Counted from the first letter of the stretch, positions 11,271 through 22,694 are shown. The stretch: DNA of 64,000 bases from Ilex aquifolium (GCA_951799425.1 OX637394.1:28122001-28186000); one strand, 5' to 3'. Notes: generated by a model from the letters alone, not told the origin. Numbers and translations: made by a program.

Positions 11271-12069
11271 GGATGGGTGGAATGTAGTTTTTATGTGATT
11301 CAATTAATAGGTTTTATTGCCCAGTTCAAAAAAAAAATAATAGAAACATAAAAGAATTTTTTTTTTTGAAAAAAAACAAATCCCGGCATTTAACAAACAC
11401 TGGCAATTTTCACGTGGCCAGATTCCTGCAAAAAAGGCGACGTTTATTTTTTGGTCGAGAAAAGCGTCGGTATATATTTCACGGCGTTTGAGAAAACGCC
11501 GGAAAATTTCCCGACGCCGATATAATTGACACGTCAAAGTAACGCCGGATATTAGTTTCACCAGTGTTTTTTGAACTTTTGCTGGCATTTGATAAACGCC
11601 GGGAATTCCCTTTTTTGTTGTAGTGAAAAGCACTCCTTAGCATCTGCATATATCTTGAACTTGTCACGTTATGCAACAATTATTAAGATTCTGGATGTAT
11701 TACACATTGGCCTGATCTTGCTTGGGATTAGCTTCTTTGATTGCTCGATGTTATGCTCTATATTATTGGACTTTATGAAAATTGTAGCAGACTTAGTGTC
11801 TTTAAACCCTTTGTTTGACCAAAAAAAAAAAAACTTATGTCTCACCCTTTCGCATCATAGTGGAATACTTTGGCCCATTTGTATGATAAACAAACCCAAA
11901 ATAAACTGCTTTTGATCTTATTAGCATGTTTGGTGTTTGCTGAATTCTAGATGTGCATTTGATTACCATTCCTACTGATTTATTGATTTTAAATCATAAC
12001 TTAGTACAAGACTTGCTTCTTGTGAGCCTATGATCTGCATTTTGATATACTTTAAGTTTTACCCATATT

Positions 12070-12126
12070 CAGACCTTCTTAAGAATTATCATTTTTGTTT
12101 TGATCAAGATTCTTAAGAAGTGTCTG
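12070..12126. repeat. Inverted repeat, 17/18-bp arms with one bulge
   Basis: CAGACCTTCTTAAGAAT at 12070-12086 pairs with ATTCTTAAGAAGTGTCTG at 12109-12126, leaving a 22-nt loop and one unpaired base. It could form a stem in RNA or be a remnant of a miniature transposon. No target duplication was seen. Confidence 0.7.
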
Positions 12127-12725
12127 GCATGAGATATTATTTTTGGTGCGTTCTTCGATTTAATAGAGATGTCTTACACTTTCCAACAGAGATTCATAAA
12201 ATTACTCATTTGTCCTTTGGTATATGAATATCTGAAGATGTCAGATGACCATACTACCCGTGGGGCCAAGCAGGCTTTAACGGAATTCCTTTACTTTGCA
12301 ATCTTATAACTCCAGTATGTGCTACTAAAAGTGTTTTTAAAGTGACCTTACACATTTAGTCTAAAAGCATTAATTAAACTTATCTTTTTTTAAAATTGTT
12401 TGAGTTTGAAAAATAAGTTTAAAGATTGTCCTCTTTTGGTTAAAAAAAGTTCCCCATGTACCGGTGAAAAGCTCAACAATTCCTCTTTCTACTAGATTTT
12501 TTTGTTTCAAATACTACACCCTCTATGAGAAAAAGAATCTTGGAGCTACTCGGAAGAACAAATATTCAATATAATAATTACACCACATCGCAGTGCAACT
12601 TGGTATCATGATCCGCTAATAAGTAAATATATAAGCACTTGAACCCTACAAATTACTGATTCGTATAATATGATAATTACCCCATGTAATAAATTGAGGT
12701 TTACTTTATCTATTTTTTAGATTTG

Positions 12726-12953
12726 TCATTGAATAATGCTATCCCCTGACGTGATATAACTCTCACACTCAATATTTGCTCCAATAGAAGAATGACCTTC
12801 AGTTCTTCCTGTCAATAAGACCACCCGCATGTGATAGCGGTTCCAACCTCGTCCCATTGCCCAAAACGAAAAAGTTGGTCTGCCTATGCATTTCTGTGTG
12901 GAGTTAGTTGTAAAATGTACATTGCACATATAGTTGGAGCCTCTTGATTGCAA
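12726..12953 (-). CDS. 75-codon open frame, unidentified
   Basis: The frame stays open upstream of the first Met for several codons and the composition looks protein-like, with segments such as RPTFSFWAMGRGWNRYHMRV and ECESYITSGDSIIQ. I could not assign it to a family. It may be one exon or a fragment of a host gene, since it lies in DNA outside any transposon I could delimit. Chance is also possible at this length. Confidence 0.25.
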   Translation of the reverse strand: MQSRGSNYMCNVHFTTNSTQKCIGRPTFSFWAMGRGWNRYHMRVVLLTGRTEGHSSIGANIECESYITSGDSIIQ

Positions 12954-13293
12954 GCTTTTGAAATTCTCAGAGATAGAATGAACAGTAGATTATAAGCTAT
13001 GTACATAGACATTCCTGAATAGTAGTTCATTTTAACTCAGTGAGCATGATTGATAAGTCTAGCAGAGTGGGGCCTATTATCCCTTGGTAGAAGAGGCTAA
13101 TACACAAGATACTAATTTTGTTCTTGGTTCTTTCTTATTCGCTTTGAAAAAACAAGAGAAGAAAGAAGATGGGTGAGTGTGGTGGTGGTGGTGTCTGGTG
13201 TATTATAGGATGGTTCTTCACGTGGATGACAAATTATTCATTTTATCTTAACACATCTTTAATTAGATTTTTTTTTAATATTTAGTTTGTAAG

Positions 13294-14327
13294 TGACGAA
13301 CTCAGATTCAGACCAGATCTGGACCCAGTTTATGGGTTGAGTCTAAATGATAAAAAAGACAGGTTAGACTTAGCTCATGGTTTCATCCCAGTCCAAAGCT
13401 CAAGAGTCCAGGAAGAGTCAATGCACGTGGGAGAGCAATCAAGGGCGGCTCAAGCCAATTTGAGGCCAAAAGTGAAAACATTAAATGGAGACCTTTTTAT
13501 TTTTAGTATTATTTTTTTAAAAAAATTAATTTATTTTTAATTTTTTATGTGAGAGGGAGACAAAAAAAAGTATGTGTTAATGTTGTCGAAAAAGAGATTT
13601 CAACTTTTGTTTTTGTTTTTTACCACAGAGAGGGAGAGAGAGTGTTTAATTTCAAATTTTGTTTTTGTTTTTTATTTTTTTTTACCGGGGAGAGAGAGAA
13701 AGAGAGAGAGAGAGTAAATATGAGTTGACTTTTGAGTATTTCTTTTTATTTTTTTAATTTCTAAGTTTTTAATGTTATGAATTGGATTATAGACCCAAAT
13801 TATTGCAATAAAATTTTTAATTGGATTTAATTTTTTGGGGCCTTTTTGTAGGGCTTAAAATTTAATGAATTTAATTTTTTTTGTGGGCTAGTGATGTACC
13901 TAAAATTATGAGCCTAAAGCTCATGCATTTTTTTTTATACTGTTGGGCTGGCTCTGAGAGCAATCATCGAAATAGCCATTACTCCAAGATAGTACCCACC
14001 CCCAACTGTAGCTAGCCTCCCCGATAAGCTAATATCTTGATCCTCACGTCACTGCCTCAACTAGGGTTCTGCACCTATAAATTGTAAACCCCTCACACAG
14101 AGACACGAACACCTCACCTTGAGCATACTCTTGCTCTCTCTCTCTCTTACTGCCTTGTACTTTCTCATTAATAGAGTTCTTCGACCACCATTGTCGCCTT
14201 CATTGGTTAGGTTACCCAGACCCTACCACCCAATCTTTATCTATTATTATTAATTGCTTCATTAATTATTTTATACCACACACTCGACTGATTTGAGTGC
14301 GTATAGTCAACTTTGTGCATCATTAGT
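13294..14327 (+). repeat. RT-C 5' LTR, interrupted
   Basis: Starts TGACGAACTC and ends ATCATTA, where the 3' LTR has ATTATCA. A TATA box (CTATAAATTG, about 14082) and the following CT-rich leader are shared with the 3' LTR. A 514-bp insertion (13442-13955) accounts for most of its extra length. Confidence 0.9.
13442..13955 (+). mobile_element. AGGGC-ended element, copy 2, with exact 11-bp target duplication
   Basis: Insertion into the RT-C 5' LTR. GAGAGCAATCA occurs at 13431-13441 and again at 13956-13966, while the uninterrupted 3' LTR has a single diverged copy of that site (AAAACAATCA, about 26092). The ends AGGGCGGCTCAAGCC and GGGCTGGCTCT are weakly inverted. The interior has GA-rich runs, poly-T stretches and a GGGGCC segment, with no coding capacity. 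A second copy lies inverted at 45109-45605. An 11-bp duplication with imperfect terminal inverted repeats fits a Mutator-like non-autonomous element; a SINE-like origin is less likely because there is no A tail. Confidence 0.85.
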
Positions 14328-14328
14328 T

Positions 14329-14350
14329 TGGCACAGTCTGTGGGAAACGA
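14329..14350 (+). other. RT-C primer binding site
   Basis: TTTGGCACAGTCTGTGGGAAAC lies immediately after the LTR. Many plant Tat-type elements have TTGGCGCCGTCTGTGGGAA at this place, so this is a slightly mutated form. The priming tRNA was not identified. Confidence 0.65.
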
Positions 14351-14395
14351 TTAAATTTTCTACTACCTTTTATTTGTCCCTACTTTCTCTCCTAT

Positions 14396-15950
14396 GACTA
14401 TTACAACTAGGTCAATGAATCAACAAGTAGCGGAGGATAATGATCCACCACCTCAGGATGAGGTCTCGCCTCGGTCAACAAACTCCATCGCTGTAGCAAA
14501 TCCCATGGCTAGACAGCAACTACTGGAGACAATGTAGCTGATGGTGAATCAAAACCAACAATTTCTCCAGTTGATGCTCGTCGCCGGAGGAGTCGTGCCC
14601 CAGCCCGCTGGAGGAGTCGTGCCTCGGCTCGCAAAAGCCCCGCAGCCAGTCCACCCAAGGCGCCCCCCAGCATGACGCCTAGTGCCAACGCTCCCCCTTG
14701 TAGCGCCAGGGTGCCCCCCAACGCCAAGGAATCCCTCCTCAACAACCAGGCACCCCAGCTCCACCTCTTCACGTGTTGGGTCCATTCTCACGCGCTGTGA
14801 CCCTCATATGCAAGAGGACGATGGGGAGAACCAGTACGTGGACCACAAAAGCTATTATAACAAAACTTCAGAAGGCGTCCCAAACCAATGGAATGAAAAA
14901 AATCAAGGAGGTGTAGAATCAGAAGGCAACGTATTCAATGCCATCAAGGCGCGGGCATTGGAGGCAGTGGATTACCTGGTGAGGCGCACTGACACTCCAT
15001 TCGTGGTTGACGTGGTAAATTACCCCTTCCCTTTGAAGTTCAAGATGCCCACTATATAAACTTTTGATGGCTTAAAAGATCCACTAGACCTCTTCGACAC
15101 TTACAATTCCCTCATGCAGCTCCATAACGTACCAGACGAGATAATGTGCAGAGCTTTCCCTATCATCCTCAAGGGATCCGCATGCCAGTGGTTCGCCAAA
15201 CTCAAACCAGCTTCCATTAATTCTTTTGTTGAATTAAGCAAATCATTCATCTCCCAGTTCATATGGGGACGCCGACATCAGAAGTCAGTCACCCACTTGC
15301 TCAACATCAAGTAAGATCGGAAGGAAAACTTAAGGAGCAACCTCATTCATTTTAACGAAGAAGCCCTCTAGGTCGAAGAGTCAAATGACGAAGTCACCAT
15401 TGCTACCTTTATCGTAGGCTTGCATTCATCCAGGTTTATGTTTTCGATCTTGAAGAAACCATCAACAAGTATGCCTGAGTTGTTGTCAATAGCCCATAAA
15501 TATATGAATGTCGAGGACGTCACCAAGGCTAGGCGAGGTGAGTCCTTACACAGAGGGAGAAGAGAAAGAAACCTCGTGAGGACAGGAGAGAAACAGAGAA
15601 TAAGATAAAGAGGACAGAGAGGGTGTCAGTTAAGGACCGCCTCGATCCTACACCTCTGAGGGAGTGGCAGGCCTTTACATCGCTCAACGCTTTAGTCGAG
15701 CATATTTTGCTCCAAATTAGGGATGACCCTGCGATACGCTGGCCGAGGAAAATGAAGTCCGCCCCAAATTTTAGGAACCCAAACAAGTATTGCCGTTTCC
15801 TCTGTGATTATGCCCATGAAACTAACGAATGATTTTAACTCAAAAGGCAGATTGAGGATTTCATACAGCGTAGCCAATTGCAGCAATGCGTGGCCAATAG
15901 AGGTCAGGCCCCATCACCTGGCCAAAACCAAGATGACAGAGAACACTAAT
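14396..15950 (+). pseudogene. gag: RT-C gag
   Basis: Start chosen at the ATG 14396, the first after the primer site that leads into gag-like sequence. Order: a Gln/Pro-rich N-terminus with GC-rich repeats (14570-14780), then the retrotransposon gag domain with PLDLFDTYNSLMQLHNVPDE, ACQWFAKLKPASINSF and FIWGRRHQKSVTHLLNIK (15080-15314), then a C-terminal zinc-knuckle relic KYCRFLCDYAHETNE (about 15788-15830) in which part of the CCHC pattern is lost. Stops occur at 14535, 15057, 15312 and near 15370, and the frame changes at least three times. It formed the particle shell of the element. Confidence 0.85.
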
Positions 15951-16079
15951 AGCCCTTAGGAGAAATCCAAATGATCTTCGGAGGGTTAGGAGGAGAAGGT
16001 GACTCTAACTCAGCCAGGAAATAAATACCAGGAAAGCCAGATATGCGAAGCCGGATGACCCTCGCCTATCAAAAACGCA

Positions 16080-16690
16080 CAGGCAGGTAGAAGGAGAGGT
16101 CATCTTATTCTCAAATAGAGATCTCGAGGGGATCCAATATCCCCATGACGATCCATTGTTGCTGACCATGATGGTAGCCAACTACCAAGTGAAAAGGATC
16201 CTAGTAGACAGTGGTAGCTCTGCCGATATCCTATTCTCACCAGCCTATGATAGCCTCCATCTTGGAAGTGAGAGACTACAATCCATTAGTACGCCCCTCA
16301 TCATATTTTCAAGTGAAAAGGCATACCCCTTGGGCTCCATCACCCTACCAGTCAAAGTGGGAATAACACCAAAAAGCTCCATCATCATGGTGAAATTTAT
16401 AGTGTTGGATTGCCCGTCTGCCTATAACATCATTCAAGGACATCCTACACTCAACACCCTAAGGGCAGTACCGTCCACCTATCACCTCATTCTCCATTTC
16501 CCGACTCCATGCAGAATTGGAGAAATCAGAGGAGACCAAGTTGCTGCTAGGGAGTGCTATGTGGCCTCCATGAGGGCAAAAAAACCTCAAGAGGCCCTGC
16601 AGGTGGAAGTACTCAATCCCAGGGATGACAGCACACTAAAAAGAGGAGAGCCTGTAGAAGAACTCGAATTGGTAGTGCTGGACAAATAAT
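16080..16690 (+). pseudogene. RT-C aspartic protease region
   Basis: The catalytic triad D-S-G is intact in ILVDSGSSADILF (Asp codon at 16207), followed by typical downstream segments (FIVLDCPSAYNIIQGHPTLN, about 16404-16460). The 177-codon frame 16156-16689 is open to a TAA, after which the same frame continues into the reverse transcriptase region, so this stop is a mutation in the gag-pol polyprotein. The protease would have cut the polyprotein inside the particle. Confidence 0.85.
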
Positions 16691-16699
16691 TTTCAGATA

Positions 16700-17520
16700 G
16701 GAGAATCTATATTGGCTCCTCACTTTCCCGAGATCGAGGCAGCCAGCTCATTGATTTCCTCAAGCGGAACATGGATGTTTTCGCCTGGTCCTATAATGAT
16801 CTTGAGGGCATCGACCTTGAGGTCGCCACCTACCGGCTCAACATGGATCCCAGACACAAGCCTGTCTGCCAAAAGTTGAGAAATATTGGTACTGAAAGAG
16901 CCCAAGCCATGGAAAAGGAGGTGGGGAAGCTACTAACAAATAAGTCAGTGAGAGAAATAGCCTACCCAGTTTGGCTATCAAATGTCGTGATGGTAACAAA
17001 GGCTAATGGGAAATGGCGTCTTTGTGTGGACTTCACCGAACTCAATAAAGCATGTCCCAAAGACAGCTACCCTTTGCCGCGCATCGATATCCTCATTGAT
17101 GCCACTGCTGGAAACGAGCTGCTTAGTTTCTGGATGCTTACTCAAGATATAACCAGATTAGCATGTATCTGCCAGACCAAGAGAAGACGTGTTTTATCAC
17201 CCCGGAAGGAACCTACTGTTATAGGGTCATGCCTTTTGGACTCAAGAATGTTGGAGCCACATACCAACGCCTCATGAATAAAATATTCGAGGCACAGATT
17301 GGGAAGACCATGGAGGTCTATGTGGACGACATGCTAGTAAAAAGCTTGGTTACCAGTAGACTATGTAGCACACTTACAAGAGACCTACGAAATCCTGAGA
17401 GCTTACCAGATGAAACTAAATCTTTAGAAGGGCACCTTCGGCGTAGGCTTAGGAAAATTCCTAGGCTTCATGGTCAACAAGAGGGGCATCGAGACTAATT
17501 TAGACAAGATCAAAGCTATC
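16700..17520 (+). pseudogene. RT-C reverse transcriptase
   Basis: Segments in order: WLSNVVMVTKANGKWRLCVD (from about 16971), KACPKDSYPLPRID, then after a one-base loss near 17130 the second frame with SRYNQISMYLPDQEK, YRVMPFGLKNVGATYQ and the active-site motif YVDDM (17319-17333). Catalytic Asp residues are therefore still encoded, but across two frames. Another disruption follows near 17340-17480. This enzyme copied the element RNA into DNA. Confidence 0.9.
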
Positions 17521-17559
17521 CTGGACATGAGGTCCCCAACCACTATGAAGAAAGTCTAG

Positions 17560-18070
17560 TGCCTTAATAAAAAGATTGCAACCCTTAACAGATTCATTTC
17601 AAAGTCAGCAGATAAGTGTCTGCCCTTTTTTAAAATTCTCCGAAAATCTTTTCAATGGGGACCAAATACGAAAAATGCCTTCAAAAAGTTGAAGGCCTAT
17701 CTTGGTGCACCCCTTTGCTCTTCCATGTCGTACTTGGAGAGACTTTTTACCTTTACCTGTCCGTTGTGAGTTCCTTCCTTGTTAGGGTGGAAGGAGGAAT
17801 TCAAAGACCCATTTATTATGTGAGTAGGGCTTATCGAGGAGCAGAGTTAAGGTACTATGGTTGGAAAAGTTAGCCCTCGCACTAGTCATTACAGCCAGGC
17901 AGCTATGACACTATTTTCAGAGCCACGCCATCGTGGTCATCATAGATCAACCACTCAAAGAAATCTTGGGAAAGCCAGATGTGTCTGGAAGGCTCCTCAA
18001 ATGGCTCATCGAATTGAGCGAGTTTGACATATAGTATCAACCAAGGGAGGCCATTAAGACACAAGGGTTA
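17560..18070 (+). pseudogene. RT-C first RNase H domain
   Basis: Readable segments are FQWGPNTKNAFKKLKAYLG (partly in another frame, about 17650-17705), GIQRPIYYVSRAYRGAELRY (about 17792-17850) and a tract resembling DQPLKEILGKPDVSGRL (17945-18000). This is the ordinary RNase H attached to gypsy reverse transcriptases. Several stops and frame changes are present. Confidence 0.75.
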
Positions 18071-18119
18071 GCAAATTTTGTGGCCGAATTCACACCAACA
18101 GAGGAAAGAGGCTCCAAAA

Positions 18120-18430
18120 AAGAAGTGCCTAGCGCCCCTGCGCTCACCTGCTCTATGAACAGCGCATGGATACCCCGCGCATCAAAGGCCAAACACCACC
18201 CCCGGGGTGGCTGGCACCCCTAGAACTAGCGCTCAGGCCCTTGGGGCCTAGGCTCCCTAACCCATGGCGCCTAGGTCTATAGAACCTAGTCCTTCAGGGT
18301 TATCAGTACCGGACGCCCCGATGCCCTCAATGACAGCACCTCAACCTGGCGCCCTCTTACCTAACTACACTCCGGCGCCTGAATGGGCGTCTCCAACTGT
18401 CGAGGCCTATGCACCCACCGATGTAGTGGC
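18120..18430 (+). other. Pro/Ala-rich linker between two RNase H domains of RT-C
   Basis: GC-rich sequence with repeated GCGCC and CCTAG units codes for a Pro-rich tether (PSGLSVPDAPMPSM, QPGALLPNYTPAPEW). It separates the conventional from the second RNase H. Its base composition stands out from the AT-rich surroundings and resembles the GC-rich part of gag at 14570-14780. Confidence 0.6.
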
Positions 18431-18790
18431 ATGCTGGAAGTTATACGTAGATTGGTCTTCTACTAGTGAAGGGAGTGGAGCAGGGCTGATACTTATCATT
18501 CCCCATGGCACTTCACTCAAATATGTTGCATCACTCTATTTTGTGGCATCCAACAATCAGGCAGAATACGAGGCCCTCATCTTAGGCTGAAGCTCACAAT
18601 TGAAATGGAGGCCCTACATGTCATGGTCTACAGTGACTCCCAGCTAATAGTCAACCAAGTGAAAGGAGACTTCGAGGAAAAGGAGGAAAAAATGCAAGAG
18701 TATCTATTAGTGGTACAAAAATTGCTAAAAAAGTTCCACCACATCTAGATTCAACATGTGCCTAGAGAGGATGACGCCATGGCAGACCCA
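18430..18790 (+). pseudogene. RT-C second (archaeal-type) RNase H
   Basis: WKLYVDWSSTSEGSGAGLIL and ASNNQAEYEALILG match the second RNase H found only in Tat-clade elements and some viruses. The usual DGS motif has become DWS, while the Asp itself and the Glu of NNQAEYEAL are kept. A TGA follows ALILG at about 18588. It supports assignment to Tat. Confidence 0.85.
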
Positions 18791-18959
18791 TAGATATCCC
18801 AATAGGTCCCGCACTTAAAGGTCGCCAATTTGAGCCAAGCCGGCTCAAAGCGGATGAGGACAGCCTCAACTGCACATCCACTAATGCCAACTAGATGACA
18901 TCCATCTTGGCATATCTAGAAGAAGGCATCCTCCCAGAAAACCTAGTGGAAAATTTAGA

Positions 18960-20107
18960 CTAAGGGCATCAAGGTATGTCATCTTGCGAGACATCCATTA
19001 TAAGAGGAGCTACTCACTGCCGCTACTTCGATGCCTCTCCCCGAAGGAATCCGATTATGGTATGAGAGAGATCCACGAGGGGGTATGTGGAAACCACTCT
19101 AGAGGGCTCTCACTAGCTCACAATGCTACTACTGGCCTAACATGATTAGAGATGCCCGAGAATTTGTGAAAAAATGTGATAAATGCTAATACTTTGCCAC
19201 TGTGCCAAGACAACTGCCGGAAGAATTAACCACCATCATGAGTCATTGGCCTTTCTCCAAATGGGGAATTGACATCCTAGACCCCCTATCCATGAGTCGA
19301 GGCTAATGAAAGTTTGTGGCAGTAGCCATTGACTACTTCACAAAGTGGGGGAAAACTAAACCCTAAGCTAGAATAACAGATTAGAAAGTGAAGGACTTCA
19401 TCTGAAAGAACATGGTTTGCTGTTTCAGAGTACCTCATGCTATAGTGAGCGACACCGCTAAGCAATTTGACAACAAACTCCTCAATGGCTTCTATGCGAA
19501 GTTATAGATCAAGCAACTCCGCTCTAGTCCAACCCACCCCTAGGTGAATGGGCAGGTGGAGGTCACCATCAGAACAATCTTGTGCAACCTGAAGACTATA
19601 TTGGAAAGCGCAAAAGGGCGGTGGGCGGACGATATCCCCGGAGTACTGTGGGCCTACCGGACAATGCCAAGGAGACCCGCCAGTGAAACCCTTTTCTCCC
19701 TAGTCTATGGGACAAAAATAGTCATACTAGTTGAAATCGAGGTACACTCCCTGAGGGTCCAACACTACGACCCAACCACCAATGAAGAAAGACTCCGCAT
19801 CAACCTTAACTTGGTAGAGGAGGAAAGAAAAATGGCTATAATTAGGAATGTGGAATACAAGCGCTGCATGACCAAGTACTACAACTCAAGTGTGAAGCCT
19901 GACTTTTTCTTGCCTGGAGACCTAGTTCTCAAAAAAGTAATCCTATCTACCAAGAACTCGGGAAAAGGGAAGCTAGGCCCTAATTGGGAAGGACCTTACA
20001 CTGTGATAGAAGTTGTAAGGCGAGGCACCTATAGAATTCAAAAATCTAAAGGTAAAGTCTTAGCCCATCCATGGAACGCTGAATACTTGAAGATGTACTA
20101 TCAATAG
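18960..20107 (+). pseudogene. RT-C integrase
   Basis: N-terminal traces (RGLSLAHNATT, about 19095-19130) precede the core with WPFSKWGIDILDPL (first Asp near 19270), VAVAIDYFTKWG, VPHAIVSDTAKQFDN (second Asp near 19451) and VNGQVEVTIRT (Glu near 19560). A 187-codon frame (19544-20107) then covers the end of the core and the C-terminal GDLVLKK/GPNWEGPY module (about 19915-20000). At least seven stops interrupt the first half. The natural stop of pol is the TAG at 20105. Confidence 0.9.
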
Positions 20108-22694
20108 CCATAGAAAATCAGTGAATCTCACTACTTGGTCATGGCATTAGTTAGTTCAGCCAACCTACTTACTCTGTTATCTATCAATTTAGTTATGAAA
20201 TAAAATTTTGCAAAAGTTATTTTGTCTAGACTGTCCCTTTTTCATTCCATAAAAGTTTGTAAACAACTTACAAAAGTCAGAGCATGATCTTTTACACCTG
20301 ACGACCGCTCACTACTCCCTAATCCACTCTCATCAAAACTCTTTTCATCACCACCTGTCCCTAGTGCCTCATTTGGGATGAAACTGGAGAAATCAATGTC
20401 AAGAAAAGCCGTTAAGGCCTTCCCCTGAACTCCTCATAACCATTAATAAAAGCACCTACAGTGCTGCACTTCAGATCATGAACAACCCTCTTTGCAGCCT
20501 CCCTCTTCATCTTCATCTTTATCTAAATGGAATGAGCCTCTGCCCTGGTGGCCTTCTCACTAGCTACCCATAAATCTACCTCAACAATGATAGCCCGCTC
20601 CCAAGCTATCTGTATCTTCGTCTTAGCTCGTGTGACCCTCTCATTGGTCGCTCGTAGCTCTGTCTCTGCTCTCGCACAGACAGTCTCTTTGTCAACCTTC
20701 AGCTTGGCGGCTCTCTCACAGGACGCTAGAAGCTCGGCCTCAAGAGGTATTGCTCTCTCATGAGCCAACCTTACCTACTCCTCAGTAGCCTGGTGCACCT
20801 GTCTCTCTTCCGCCAAAGCCATCGATACCTCACCAAGCTTGAGTGTCCTCGAAAAGAGGCATAGAAAAGTTGCAGCCATCTGTTAATATCCAAAAGTAAA
20901 AGCTTCAGTATGACCAAAAATGTGCAAAAAATAAGGTTAAATAGAAAAAAAAGGGTACCACAGCAAATCCCTCCATTGCGGTTTTGATACCCTCAGAACC
21001 ACAAGAGTTGACCTCTCTAATAGTTGCAGGTATCATAAACATCCAAAGCCACTCCTTGGTTAAGTTCACGTCCTACAGAATGGACACCGAGCCACTAGTG
21101 GAAGCAAGATAGCTACGCAAAGCTCCGGTCTCAATAGAAACCTATATAGGAGTCTCAACCCTTAAAATAGTCCTTGGGGTAACCCTAGTACTCGAAGGAG
21201 CCACGTTCTGAGAAGAAGTGGGGGCACCACCAAGCCCTGCCTTTTGAGAAATAGTATGACCATTAGACCTCGGCTGGAAAGCACTGGGTGTGAAACCTCG
21301 GAAAATTTGAATTATTCACAAAGGGGCAAAACAATAACTTGCCACTATGAACGGGTTGCGAAACTGAATTTTTCTAGAACTCGGATGACGAAACGGACTT
21401 CACCGTTGGATTCGTCTCGCGAAATCTAGTGGACATGTAAAATTTCGTCGAATTCCGAGATAGTCGGATTTTTCGCGTTTTACGAGACGGTCGGGTCTCG
21501 GGTGACTCCAAAAACGAAATTTTGGGCAAAATGTGAGAAATGTGAAAATAATAAAAAAATTAAAGTTCATAGAAAATATTTTGAACTTAAATCGGGACGA
21601 ATTTTAATCGTTTCGAGACGAAAATAAACCCGAACGAAGAGGGGGCGTGTGGCGCGATCTGAACCACACATTGAAAAATATAAATAGGCTTAAAATTCTG
21701 ATTTTCAGCAGAAATATCTGCTGAAATCAGTCTGGTTTCAGCCGCCCAAAGAGAGGAAGAGAAAAGTGATTTTCTTCAACCTTCCCGCTCCGATTCCGGG
21801 AGTTCCGTCCGTCGGAATTCGTCGATTCAAAAGGCAAAGTTCATCTACGCGACGAGGCCTACGTGTGGGTACCAAAAACAATGGTTTTCACCGAATGTGA
21901 AAAGATGGAAGTGTACGAAAATCAAGATTCGAGTTGTATTTCTTTGCTCGGATTCCGTCGAGCTAGAAGGGAGAAGTGATCACGTCGACGAAGGCTACGC
22001 GTGGGTATCAAAAACAACGAATTTCACCGAAGGTGAAATTTCGGGAGTTGGGAAAATCAAGCTTCGAGTTGGGTTTTCGGGTCTTGGGAGCTTCCTACGG
22101 GATTCTCACGCTACAAGAGGTAGGGGTTCTCCTACTTGGGTTGATTTCTTACCTAAAAATGCCTATGATAAATAAGCTGGATATATATATATATATACAC
22201 GTATATACATATATTGACCTCTATATATGTATATGGGTATTGAAAATGAAGGAAATGGGTAAAATGATTTTATCCTAATTTGTTAAGTAGAAATGGCCTA
22301 TCGGAATTTCTAGAGTTATGAGAAAGTTGGCAAAATTGTGTGATCACATGTTGTTTGCCTTGAAGGTGTTTGATGAAATGCTTAAATAAATTGAAGTTGT
22401 TATTTGAATGAATAACATGTTATGCCTTAGGTAGGAAATGAAAATCATATGTGTACGATATGATTTATGTTGAAATTATGAATTATTGATATATGGTTTT
22501 GATGTATCAAAGTTGAGATGAAGTATGTAATTTATATGGTTATGATGTAAATTGACATGGAATGGAATTGATTGTGTGAGATTAGTTCATATGACATTCA
22601 TTATATATGAACATGATATGCAAGTGACAATTGTTCATTTCATTGCATATGCACGGGAACATCGCATACATGGACATTGTGTCATAGGGATGTT

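Larger units (their letters stand above)
8434..11625. mobile_element. Non-autonomous CACTA element carrying captured host DNA
   Basis: The right end read in reverse is CACTACAACAAAAAAGGG. The left end is a mutated CACTTCAAGAAAAGTAGTG. The 3 bp AAA flank both ends (8431-8433 and 11626-11628), the normal CACTA target duplication. Subterminal zones at 8455-8650 and 11375-11610 are full of short copies of GGCGTTT and its complement in both orientations, the usual transposase-binding architecture. The 3.2-kb interior has no transposase. It holds an ARF-GAP gene fragment (10032-11270) and a leader-like region at 8690-9260. This is the plan of a gene-capturing 'Pack-CACTA' element, mobilised in trans if at all. 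Confidence 0.9.
11629..13288. other. Spacer between CACTA element and RT-C
   Basis: Mostly AT-rich DNA without a recognised gene. It holds an imperfect hairpin (12070-12126) and one minus-strand open frame of uncertain meaning (12726-12953). After the A-rich tract at 11821 nothing resembling a transposon end was seen. Confidence 0.45.

Noticed and set aside
14509-14791. Minus-strand Ala/Gly/Leu-rich frames
   Set aside because: Shadow of the GC-rich Pro-coding repeats of RT-C gag on the plus strand.
16156-16689. Stand-alone 177-codon host protease gene
   Set aside because: DSG motif, neighbours and frame continuity show it is the protease part of the RT-C polyprotein.
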